A stretch of DNA of 5,046 bases from Pseudomonadota bacterium (GCA_023386135.1 JAEWKG010000208.1:1-5046); one strand, 5' to 3'. Positions 1 to 4,951 are shown, counted from the first letter of the stretch. Numbers and translations are program-made. Notes: generated by a model from the letters alone, not told the origin.

Positions 1-445
1 CGGCGATGATGAGCCCGATCGCCGCCAGCCCCGGCGTGCCGGCGAGGAGACCGAGGAGCAAGATACGCACCGTCTCGCCCGGCAGCCCCAGCAAGGCAGC
101 GGCGGGCAGCGCGGCGAGCAGCAACAGCGGCCCGAAGCTGAGCCAATGCGCCAGTAGCCGAACCGCGAACACCAGCTCTTCCGAAAGCCCACGCAGGACG
201 AACTGCTCGATCACCCCGCTGTCGATGTCGTGCGCCACCAGCCGGTCGATGGGCAGGATCGCGGCGAGCAGGGCGGCGACCCACAGCACTCCGCCGCCGG
301 TCCGCGCCAGCAGCGGCGCGTCGGGCCCGACCGCGAAGGGAAAGAGCACCGCGATGGCGACGAAAAACAGCACCGGCAGCCACGACCCGCCGCGCCCGCC
401 GAACGCAAGCCCGAGGTCGCGGCGCAGCAGCGCGAGCGCCCTCAC
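1..445 (-). CDS. ccmB: Haem exporter ABC transporter membrane subunit CcmB (C-terminus off the left edge)
   Basis: CcmB is the integral-membrane partner of CcmA in System I cytochrome c maturation; with CcmC and CcmD it helps release holo-CcmE so haem can be attached to apocytochromes in the periplasm. The visible 148 residues begin MRALALLRRDLGLAF, as is usual for the family, with hydrophobic segments near residues 23-39, 52-67, 102-121 and 128-148. The soluble stretch RLVAHDIDSGVIEQ (69-81) followed by a leucine-rich helix also fits CcmB. The full family length is about 220 residues, so roughly the last third is outside the window. The start is GTG at 445-443. It overlaps the ccmA stop by four bases (GTGA), and GGAG (454-457) lies 8 bases upstream, inside ccmA, which supports translational coupling. 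The family call rests on remembered family pattern and on linkage to ccmA. Confidence 0.9.
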   Translation of the reverse strand, partial: MRALALLRRDLGLAFGGRGGSWLPVLFFVAIAVLFPFAVGPDAPLLARTGGGVLWVAALLAAILPIDRLVAHDIDSGVIEQFVLRGLSEELVFAVRLLAHWLSFGPLLLLAALPAAALLGLPGETVRILLLGLLAGTPGLAAIGLIIA

Positions 446-1023
446 GCGGCGAACTCCGCGAGGTCGAGACGGCGCAGGTCCGGAACGTCGAGCGGCTGGT
501 GCGAAGCGACGATCGCCATCCCGCCATGCTCGCGGAAGGCGCGCAGCTCGTCGAGCACCAGCGCCACACCCGCGGCATCGAGCCCGTTGAGAGGTTCGTC
601 GAGCAGCCACAGCGCGGGATAGGCCGCGGCGGTCAGCAACAGCGCGGTGCGCTTGCGCTGGCCGGTCGAAAGATAGCGCACCGGCACGTCGAGCAAACCA
701 TCGAGTCCGACCGAGGCGAAAGCGCCGGGGCTATAAACCCCGCCGCTCAGCCGGTTCCACACCGCAAAGGCCTGCCCAAGCGGAAGGTGTTCGTCGAGCG
801 GCAGCCGGTCGTCGAGCAGGCCGATTGAGCTTGCAAACGTCACGCGTCCCTCGAACGGCCGCAGGAGGCCCGCGACGATGCGCAGCAGGCTCGACTTGCC
901 GGTGCCGTTGGCGCCCGCGACCTGCAGCACCTCGCCCGGAGCAAGCTCGAACGACAGGCCGCGGAACAGCAGGCGATCGCCGCGCCGGCAGGCGAGATCG
1001 TGCACGGTCAGACGCGGCTCCAT
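442..1023 (-). CDS. ccmA: Haem exporter ABC transporter ATP-binding protein CcmA
   Basis: CcmA is the cytoplasmic ATPase of the CcmABCD complex, whose ATP hydrolysis drives release of haem-loaded CcmE during c-type cytochrome biogenesis. The 193-residue product has the usual short CcmA length. Visible motifs are Walker A GANGTGKS (37-44), ABC signature LSTGQRKR (118-125), Walker B LWLLDEP (138-144, with D142 and E143) and the H-loop histidine H175 in VASHQ. The glutamine expected in the Q-loop is not obvious: the region around residues 67-74 reads SIGLLDDR. The ATG at 1023-1021 is chosen because the N-terminus MEPRLTVHDLACRRG aligns with other CcmA proteins; the reading frame stays open upstream only as a shadow of the divergent permease gene. 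No Shine-Dalgarno sequence is visible before it. ccmB follows with a 4-base overlap, the standard ccmAB order. Confidence 0.95.
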   Translation of the reverse strand: MEPRLTVHDLACRRGDRLLFRGLSFELAPGEVLQVAGANGTGKSSLLRIVAGLLRPFEGRVTFASSIGLLDDRLPLDEHLPLGQAFAVWNRLSGGVYSPGAFASVGLDGLLDVPVRYLSTGQRKRTALLLTAAAYPALWLLDEPLNGLDAAGVALVLDELRAFREHGGMAIVASHQPLDVPDLRRLDLAEFAA

Positions 1024-1060
1024 CGGCGGCGGGCATAAGCAGTGCGCGCGAGCCTGCCAA

Positions 1061-1072
1061 GCAAGCGCTTGC
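1061..1072. promoter_or_regulatory. Perfect palindrome GCAAGCGCTTGC, candidate operator
   Basis: GCAAGCGCTTGC equals its own reverse complement and sits midway between divergent ccmA and the permease. The AAnCGnTT core with a central CG step resembles operators bound by LacI/GalR-family repressors; the PurR core GCAAACGTTTGC differs from it by one symmetric base pair. No LacI-family regulator is encoded in this window, so the regulator is unknown and the operator role is inference. Confidence 0.35.
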
Positions 1073-1097
1073 CATGCGGCGGCCACGGGCGCACACC

Positions 1098-1126
1098 TCC
1101 CCCCGGTCGCCTCTGGGGGAAGAGGC
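1098..1126 (+). promoter_or_regulatory. Structured leader and ribosome binding site of the permease
   Basis: The purine-rich GGGGGA (1115-1120), 6 bases before the ATG at 1127, is the best ribosome binding site and decides this start. It forms the loop of a perfect 6-base inverted repeat, GCCTCT (1109-1114) with AGAGGC (1121-1126), whose second arm ends directly at the ATG. The upstream tract TCCCCC (1098-1103) is fully complementary to GGGGGA. The two pairings cannot form together, because the second occupies the loop of the first. The complementarity is seen directly; control of translation is inference. Confidence 0.35.
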
Positions 1127-2458
1127 ATGCAGACACAGCATAACCACTTGTTGCGCGTGCTCGGGCTCGTGTTCGGGCTGGCGGCGGTCGTCGGCAGCGT
1201 GGTGGGGCAGGGCATCCTGCGCTCCCCCGGCATCGTCGCGCAGGCAAGCGGTTCGCCGGCGGTGCTGATCGGGCTGTGGGCCTTGGGCGCCGCGCTGGCG
1301 ATGCTCGCGGCGTTGCCGTTCGCCGAGCTCGGTGCGGCAATACCTCGGGCGGGCGGTCCGATTGCGTTCGCCGAGCGGGCCTTCGGAACGCGAATGCGCG
1401 TGATCACTTCGTTTGCCCTGGCGTTGATGAATATCGCCGCAGCCGCATTGCTCGCGTTCGTAACTGGCGAGTTTCTCGTACGGCTTGGCGTCGGCGGTCA
1501 AACGCTTGGCCCAGGTTCGATCGGTGCGCTGCTGATCGTCCTCTTTTTCGTGACCAATGCCCTAGGAACCCGTGCGTGTGGAGCGATCCAGATTGGGCTG
1601 TCGAGCATCAAGGGGATGGTTCTCATCGGGCTGGTGGTGGCGCTGTTTTCGCAGCCCGGCGCACCCGCCGTGGACCAGACTCAGGTGATAGCAACTGCGG
1701 GCTGGACAGGATTCGGCGCCGCAATCCTGGTCATCGTGAGCGCGTACAACGGATGGGGCGACGTCGCGGCTTACGGCGAGGAGATCGCCGATCCGGGACG
1801 CTCGATTCCGCGAGCGCTGTTTGGGGGAATACTAGGCGTCGCGGCACTGTACTTGCTCGTGAATCTGGCGCTGCTCCATTCACTGACCCCAGCCGAGATG
1901 GCAGCGTCTGACTTCGCTGCCGCCGATGCGGCACGCGGCCTCTTCGGGGTAAGCGGCGACCGGTTCTTCACGATATTTGGAGTCTTGTCGGTTGGCGCGA
2001 TCACCAACCTGTCCATGATGACGACGAGCCGGGTTGTCTTCGCTGCGGCGCGGGGCGGGCTTCTGCCCCGCGTCTTCAGCGCGGTCGACCGGCGAGGAAC
2101 GCCGCTTGCCGCGCTCGCGCTCTCGGCAGTGACGGCGGCTGTGTTCCTGCTTTCGAACGCCTACATGGCGCTCAACGCTACCTCGACAGCGCTCGCGCAA
2201 GGCATTTACGTCTTGGTGTCGCTCGCGGCGATTGCCTTGCGCCGCACCGAACCAGACCTGCCGCGGCCGTTCAACATGCCGCTATACCCCATGTCGGGAT
2301 GGGCGGTGTTGGCGTTCAACGTGTTCTTGCTTGGGGTATTCGTCGTGCAAGACCCGCTGAATTCGTTGCTCGGACTTGTGCTGGTCGGCGTATTGAGCGG
2401 CGGCTATCTGGCGTTGGCGCAACTGCGCGCACGCAACGCCAGGATCACCACCGCATGA
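1127..2458 (+). CDS. APC-superfamily amino acid permease
   Basis: This is a 443-residue polytopic inner-membrane transporter of the amino acid-polyamine-organocation superfamily, most likely a secondary transporter importing an amino acid or amine. The family pattern is clear: the TM1 hinge VVGSVVGQGILRSPG (21-35) matches the usual G(S/T)xxGxGIF-type motif. The TM6-adjacent stretch YNGWGDVAAYGEEI (207-220) followed by ADPGRSIPRAL (221-231) corresponds to the conserved E-x-x-(N/D)P-x-R-x-I-P-R-A signature. SRVVFAAARGGLLPRVFS (301-318) matches the loop after TM8. About 12 hydrophobic segments are visible, and the length is typical. The substrate cannot be read from sequence. The ATG at 1127 is chosen because it has GGGGGA 6 bases upstream and places the first hydrophobic segment near the N-terminus; the open frame further upstream is antisense to ccmA. 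The stop overlaps the phhB start (ATGA). Codon use includes several ATA and CTA codons that are scarce in the neighbouring genes, a possible sign of separate ancestry. Confidence 0.9.
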   Translation: MQTQHNHLLRVLGLVFGLAAVVGSVVGQGILRSPGIVAQASGSPAVLIGLWALGAALAMLAALPFAELGAAIPRAGGPIAFAERAFGTRMRVITSFALALMNIAAAALLAFVTGEFLVRLGVGGQTLGPGSIGALLIVLFFVTNALGTRACGAIQIGLSSIKGMVLIGLVVALFSQPGAPAVDQTQVIATAGWTGFGAAILVIVSAYNGWGDVAAYGEEIADPGRSIPRALFGGILGVAALYLLVNLALLHSLTPAEMAASDFAAADAARGLFGVSGDRFFTIFGVLSVGAITNLSMMTTSRVVFAAARGGLLPRVFSAVDRRGTPLAALALSAVTAAVFLLSNAYMALNATSTALAQGIYVLVSLAAIALRRTEPDLPRPFNMPLYPMSGWAVLAFNVFLLGVFVVQDPLNSLLGLVLVGVLSGGYLALAQLRARNARITTA

Positions 2459-2748
2459 GCATCTCCGAACTGACCGAAACCGAACGCGCCGCGGCCCTGG
2501 GTGAGTTACCCGGCTGGTCCCTGTCGCGCGAAGGCAAGGCGATCGAGCGCAAGCTGGCGTTCGGTGATTTCAGCGAGGCGTTCGCCTTCATGACCCGCGT
2601 CGCGCTGCTGGCCGAGAGCCGGGACCACCACCCCGAGTGGTTCAACGTCTACAACCGGGTGGAGATCACGCTCACCACCCACGACGCCGGCGGCCTCAGC
2701 CATCGCGACGTCGCGATGGCGAAGGCGATCGGCGCGCTGCTGGCCTAG
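2455..2748 (+). CDS. phhB: Pterin-4a-carbinolamine dehydratase (4a-hydroxytetrahydrobiopterin dehydratase)
   Basis: PCD/DCoH enzymes dehydrate 4a-hydroxytetrahydropterin to the quinonoid dihydropterin, recycling the cofactor used by phenylalanine hydroxylase; some bacterial homologues are linked to other pterin pathways. The 97-residue product is the standard short cytoplasmic length. It carries the family core ESRDHHPEWFNVYNRVEI (54-71) with the paired histidines H58 and H59, then LTTHDAGGLSHRD (73-85) with the third active-site histidine H76. Position W21 in the LPGW motif is also typical. The ATG at 2455 overlaps the permease TGA by four bases, with a weak AGGA (2441-2444) upstream, so translation is probably coupled to the permease. 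No phhA or aromatic aminotransferase lies in the window, so involvement in phenylalanine breakdown is inference. The gene ends 3 bases from the stop of the opposing dehydrogenase. Confidence 0.95.
   Translation: MSISELTETERAAALGELPGWSLSREGKAIERKLAFGDFSEAFAFMTRVALLAESRDHHPEWFNVYNRVEITLTTHDAGGLSHRDVAMAKAIGALLA
2699..2720. repeat. Perfect 22-base palindrome inside phhB
   Basis: The 11-base arm GCCATCGCGAC is followed directly by its reverse complement GTCGCGATGGC, with no spacer. It overlaps phhB codons for S-H-R-D-V-A-M-A and includes two TCGCGA hexamers around a central GACGTC. The flanking bases (2698 A, 2721 G) break the symmetry. It ends 25 bases before the phhB stop codon. As RNA it could fold into a stem of about 9 base pairs with a 4-base loop; there is no T-rich tract after it, so it does not look like a standard intrinsic terminator. 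Confidence 0.7.
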
Positions 2749-2751
2749 TTC

Positions 2752-3558
2752 CTACTGTCCGAGCGGGCGCGTCAGGCTGCGCGCCTGCTGACGGACCTTG
2801 CCGGGCATCCACCGCGCCCCGAAGGCGAGGCGCTTGGCGGTCTTGCCCACCACCGTGTGCAGCTTCTCGCCGTGCACCGCATCCCACGCCGCCTGTGCCA
2901 CTTCGCGCGCAGGCGTAATGTCGAGGCCGGCGCCCATCACGCGGTCGCGGATCGCTTCGTTCGAACCCTGGTTGGGTGCATGGTCGAGCAGCGGGGTGTC
3001 GATGAAGCTCGGCATGAGGTCGCGCACCTTGATCCCGAACTCGGCCCATTCGGCATCGAGCGCCTCGGTGATCCCGCGCACCCCGAACTTTGTCGCCGAA
3101 TAGACGCTCGCGCCGCCGGTGCCGTAGATGCCCGCCGCGCTCGCGGTGTTGAGCAGGCACGAGCCCGGCGCCGACTCCTTGAGCCAGGGCAGCGCCGCTT
3201 GCGCTCCGAACAGCACGCCCTTCAGGTTGATGTCGAGGCAGCGCTCGATCTCGGCGACGGTGTTGGTGTCGATGCTGCCGCCCAGCGGAATGCCGGCGTT
3301 GTTGGCGACCACGTCGATCCGCCCGCCGGCGGCCTTGGCGAACGCGGCCAGCGCTTCGTCCCACGCGGCACGGTCGCGCACGTCGAACTTGTGGGCGTAG
3401 GAGTTGCCACTGCCGACATTATCCTGCGTGCCCTTCATGCCCGCGGCTTCGATGTCGCCGAGGCCGACGAACCAGCCGCGGCCGGCGAAGTACTCCGCGA
3501 TCGCCCGCCCGATGCCCGAACCGCCCCCGGTGATGAAGATTGCCTTGCGTGCCGCCAT
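2752..3558 (-). CDS. Classical short-chain dehydrogenase/reductase (SDR), substrate unknown
   Basis: This 268-residue soluble NAD(P)-dependent oxidoreductase has the Rossmann fold of classical SDRs. In order are the cofactor glycine motif TGGGSGIG (10-17), D35 at the end of the second beta strand (an acidic residue there usually favours NAD(H) over NADP(H)), D59 in FDVRD, the NNAG motif (86-89), catalytic N111, S140, Y153 and K157 in YSATK, and the post-catalytic MPSFIDTP stretch (182-189). The S-to-Y spacing of 13 residues is as expected. The C-terminal tail (about 240-268) is rich in basic residues. No signal peptide or membrane segment is seen. The ATG at 3558-3556 is well supported by GGGAGGA six bases upstream. 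It is last in the run alkA, PilZ-like gene, SDR, 75 bases after its neighbour, and ends tail to tail with phhB. The physiological substrate cannot be deduced. Confidence 0.93.
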   Translation of the reverse strand: MAARKAIFITGGGSGIGRAIAEYFAGRGWFVGLGDIEAAGMKGTQDNVGSGNSYAHKFDVRDRAAWDEALAAFAKAAGGRIDVVANNAGIPLGGSIDTNTVAEIERCLDINLKGVLFGAQAALPWLKESAPGSCLLNTASAAGIYGTGGASVYSATKFGVRGITEALDAEWAEFGIKVRDLMPSFIDTPLLDHAPNQGSNEAIRDRVMGAGLDITPAREVAQAAWDAVHGEKLHTVVGKTAKRLAFGARWMPGKVRQQARSLTRPLGQ

Positions 3559-3564
3559 GTCGTG

Positions 3565-3571
3565 TCCTCCC
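3565..3571 (-). promoter_or_regulatory. Ribosome binding site of the SDR gene
   Basis: GGGAGGA on the minus strand, with 6 bases before the ATG at 3558, is a near-perfect match to the anti-Shine-Dalgarno sequence. It fixes the start and suggests efficient independent initiation rather than dependence on the upstream gene. Confidence 0.8.
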
Positions 3572-3590
3572 GTATTGGAAGGCCGGTTAG

Positions 3591-3622
3591 CGCGATCGGT
3601 GGCGGATTGCTACCGAATCGCG
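3591..3622. repeat. Imperfect inverted repeat (hairpin) between the PilZ-like gene and the SDR
   Basis: Outer arms CGCGAT (3591-3596) and ATCGCG (3617-3622) pair perfectly. Inner arms CGGTGGC (3597-3603) and GCTACCG (3609-3615) pair except at one position, which is a G-T wobble on the plus strand and an A-C mismatch on the minus strand. One base (3616) bulges and the loop is GGATT (3604-3608). On the minus-strand transcript the hairpin starts about 11 bases after the PilZ-like stop codon. No run of U follows, so it is not a standard Rho-independent terminator. It could protect the 3' end of the upstream message, cause partial termination, or be an operator for the SDR gene. Confidence 0.5.
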
Positions 3623-3633
3623 TGCGCTGTCGC

Positions 3634-4224
3634 TCAGAAGCGACCGATCCTGCGTCCGGCAGCCATGCGGTGCTCGAGGATATGAGCCAGCGGTGCCTTA
3701 TAGAAGAACATCTGCTCTTCCGCAGTGAGCGACTGCGCGGGGTCGATAGGGGCATTGCGACGGCCCAGCCGCACGACCCACTCCCACACCGTGTCGCTCG
3801 CGGTGGAATGGTCGAGTACCAGCGCCTTGCGCCGCTTGCGCGTCTGCATCTGGTCCAGCGCCGCCACTGCGCGCGGCTGGTCCATCCGGGGCGCTGCCAT
3901 GGCAATCGGGACGGCCGGCGCGATCTGGCGGTCGAACTTGAGCGCGCATTCGCCGTCGCCGACCCAGGACACGGTCGTGAAATGTTCGTGCGCATCCCAT
4001 TTCAAGAGCGCGGATACCCCAATCGCCGGTGGCGATTCCATGCTTAGGCGCGCACTGTAGGGGTCGAGCGAAATGATCCACACCGCGCGCGCGCCCGAAA
4101 TCAGCTCGAGCCGCGCCGCAATCGGCGACGCGAGCGGCGCCGGCGCTTGGCCGCGCACGCGCTCGGCAATGGTGGTGGACGGATTGCGCACATCGTCGCG
4201 GTAAGCGGTTTTGCTTAATTCCAC
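3634..4224 (-). CDS. Probable degenerate PilZ-domain protein with an uncharacterised C-terminal extension
   Basis: A 196-residue, probably cytoplasmic protein. Residues about 35-105 follow the PilZ beta-barrel pattern: AARLELISGARAVWIISL, then GVSALLKW (69-76), then TTVSWVGDGECALKFDRQIA (83-102), corresponding to the usual strands ending in V-x-W-x-x-x-x-x-G(A)-x-x-F. PilZ domains commonly bind cyclic di-GMP through RxxxR and (D/N)xSxxG. Here the second motif position reads LDPYSA (53-58) and lacks the Asp, Ser and Gly; no clean RxxxR is seen, so binding is doubtful. Residues about 110-196 match nothing I recognise; they include a basic patch TRKRRK (128-133) and HILEHRMAAGRR (181-192). The GTG at 4224-4222 is the first possible start after the alkA stop 15 bases upstream, though no Shine-Dalgarno sequence is visible; the GTG at 4191 (V12) is an alternative. 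The next in-frame ATG (M62) would cut into the domain. The domain call comes from pattern alone. Confidence 0.6.
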   Translation of the reverse strand: MELSKTAYRDDVRNPSTTIAERVRGQAPAPLASPIAARLELISGARAVWIISLDPYSARLSMESPPAIGVSALLKWDAHEHFTTVSWVGDGECALKFDRQIAPAVPIAMAAPRMDQPRAVAALDQMQTRKRRKALVLDHSTASDTVWEWVVRLGRRNAPIDPAQSLTAEEQMFFYKAPLAHILEHRMAAGRRIGRF

Positions 4225-4239
4225 GCTAAAATCGCGCGT

Positions 4240-4857
4240 TCACAGCGCCGGATTGTTGTAGCAATGCCAGGTGAAGATCGCGGTCGCCCCGCGGTGCGGG
4301 CGCCAGTATTCCGCCAGGGCGCGCGTTTCCTTCTCGCTCGGTCGCGCCTCCAGCCCGAGAATCTTGCCGAGACCCGCCTGCACCGCGAGATCGCCCGCGG
4401 GCCAGATATCGGGGCGCCCTTCTGCGAACAGCAGATAGATTTCTGCGGTCCAGCGGCCGATGCCCTTGATCTGCGTGAGGAGGGCGATCGCCTCCTCGTC
4501 ATCGGCGGGAAGGTTGTCGAAGTCGATCGCGCCGGCCTCGACCAGCTCGCACAGGCTGCGGGCATAACCCTGCTTTTGGCGAGAGAGACCACAGGCGCGC
4601 AGGGTGTCGAAGTCGCGCGCCAGCAGGTCCGCGGTGGGGATGTCGGGGCCTAGCTCGCCTTCCAGCTTGCGCCACATGCTCGCCGCCGCGGCGACCGAGA
4701 CCTGTTGGCCGACGATCGCGCGCAGCAGGGTCACGTAGCCGCGCTCGCGGATGCGCGGTTCGGGGTAGCCGGCGGCCTCCAGAGCGCGGGCGATCGCGGG
4801 CTCCTGCAAAGCGACTGCATCGAGGCTGCTCTTGATCTGCTCCGCCGACAAACCCAC
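4240..4857 (-). CDS. alkA: DNA-3-methyladenine glycosylase II, AlkA-like HhH-GPD base-excision repair enzyme
   Basis: A 205-residue cytoplasmic monofunctional DNA glycosylase that removes alkylated bases such as 3-methyladenine to begin base-excision repair. It has the helical HhH-GPD core: LLRAIVGQQVSVAAA (44-58) is the typical first conserved helix, LLTQIKGIGRWTAEI (126-140) is the helix-hairpin-helix, and WPAGDLAVQ (152-160) contains the catalytic aspartate D156. YWRPHRGATAIFTWHCY (184-200) matches the C-terminal W-x-P-x-R-x-x-A motif of AlkA. It lacks the N-terminal TBP-like domain of E. coli AlkA and is the short form common in alphaproteobacteria. There is no FeS cysteine cluster, so it is not an Nth/MutY type. 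The GTG at 4857-4855 is chosen because GGGAGGG lies 7 bases upstream; a longer frame back to 5043 would overlap the divergent ferredoxin gene. The PilZ-like gene follows after 15 bases. Confidence 0.9.
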   Translation of the reverse strand: MGLSAEQIKSSLDAVALQEPAIARALEAAGYPEPRIRERGYVTLLRAIVGQQVSVAAAASMWRKLEGELGPDIPTADLLARDFDTLRACGLSRQKQGYARSLCELVEAGAIDFDNLPADDEEAIALLTQIKGIGRWTAEIYLLFAEGRPDIWPAGDLAVQAGLGKILGLEARPSEKETRALAEYWRPHRGATAIFTWHCYNNPAL

Positions 4858-4951
4858 GCTCGCGCCCTCCCGTCTTGCCAAAAACTCGCCCAGTCCGTAG
4901 CAGCCGCGCCGGACGCCCGACAGGGGGCGCTTGCAACGGGACTTGAAGACC
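4858..4951. promoter_or_regulatory. Divergent spacer between alkA and the ferredoxin gene
   Basis: These 94 bases lie between two outward-reading genes and should carry both promoters. Towards the ferredoxin, TTGCCA (4875-4880) and TAGCAG (4898-4903) are 17 bases apart and form a weak sigma70-like pair. Towards alkA no convincing -35/-10 pair was found. No clear operator or Ada-type box is recognisable. The promoter call is mainly from gene layout. Confidence 0.35.
4865..4871 (-). promoter_or_regulatory. Ribosome binding site deciding the alkA GTG start
   Basis: GGGAGGG on the minus strand with a 7-base spacer to the GTG at 4857-4855. None of the upstream in-frame start codons is needed to complete the HhH-GPD domain, so this site settles the start. 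Confidence 0.75.

Larger units (their letters stand above)
1024..1126. promoter_or_regulatory. Divergent spacer between ccmA and the permease
   Basis: These 103 bases separate two divergent genes and must hold both start regions unless transcription enters from further away. Near the middle lies a perfect 12-base palindrome (1061-1072). Reading towards ccmA, a weak sigma70-like pair can be proposed: TTGCTT (complement of 1059-1064, overlapping the palindrome) and GCTTAT (complement of 1035-1040), 18 bases apart. Transcription would then begin only about 5 bases before the ccmA ATG. Reading towards the permease, TTGCCA (1069-1074) is a possible -35 box, but no good -10 box follows. The promoter assignments are weak inference; the palindrome itself is seen directly. 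Confidence 0.4.

Noticed and set aside
6..590. Plus-strand open frame of 194 codons over ccmB and the end of ccmA
   Set aside because: Low-complexity Ser/Arg/Ala/Pro composition, antisense to clear CcmB membrane segments and the CcmA C-terminus.
878..1126. N-terminal extension of the permease to an upstream start
   Set aside because: The extra 83 residues are antisense to ccmA, hydrophilic and unlike any APC N-terminus; the ATG at 1127 has a proper ribosome binding site.
1024..1407. N-terminal extension of ccmA
   Set aside because: It would be antisense to the permease start and adds 128 low-complexity residues before a complete, normal-length CcmA.
731..1501. Minus-strand open frame of 256 codons over ccmA and the permease start
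   Set aside because: Composition is low-complexity Arg/Gly/Ala, it overlaps the N-termini of two recognised divergent genes in other frames, and no domain is visible.
2766..2792. Inverted repeat GGCGCG/CGCGCC after phhB as an intrinsic terminator
   Set aside because: It has no following T-run, several alternative pairings compete, and it lies in the SDR coding sequence where GC-rich repeats of this size are common.
2857..4047. Long plus-strand open frame (396 codons) opposite the dehydrogenase and PilZ-like genes
   Set aside because: It crosses two minus-strand genes, shows no family motifs and is rich in Arg, Ala and Gly, typical of an antisense shadow in GC-rich DNA; the minus-strand SDR has complete catalytic motifs.
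4122..4146. GC-rich palindromic tract around GCGCCGGCGC within the PilZ-like gene
   Set aside because: It is a 10-base palindrome made only of G and C, expected by chance at this base composition.
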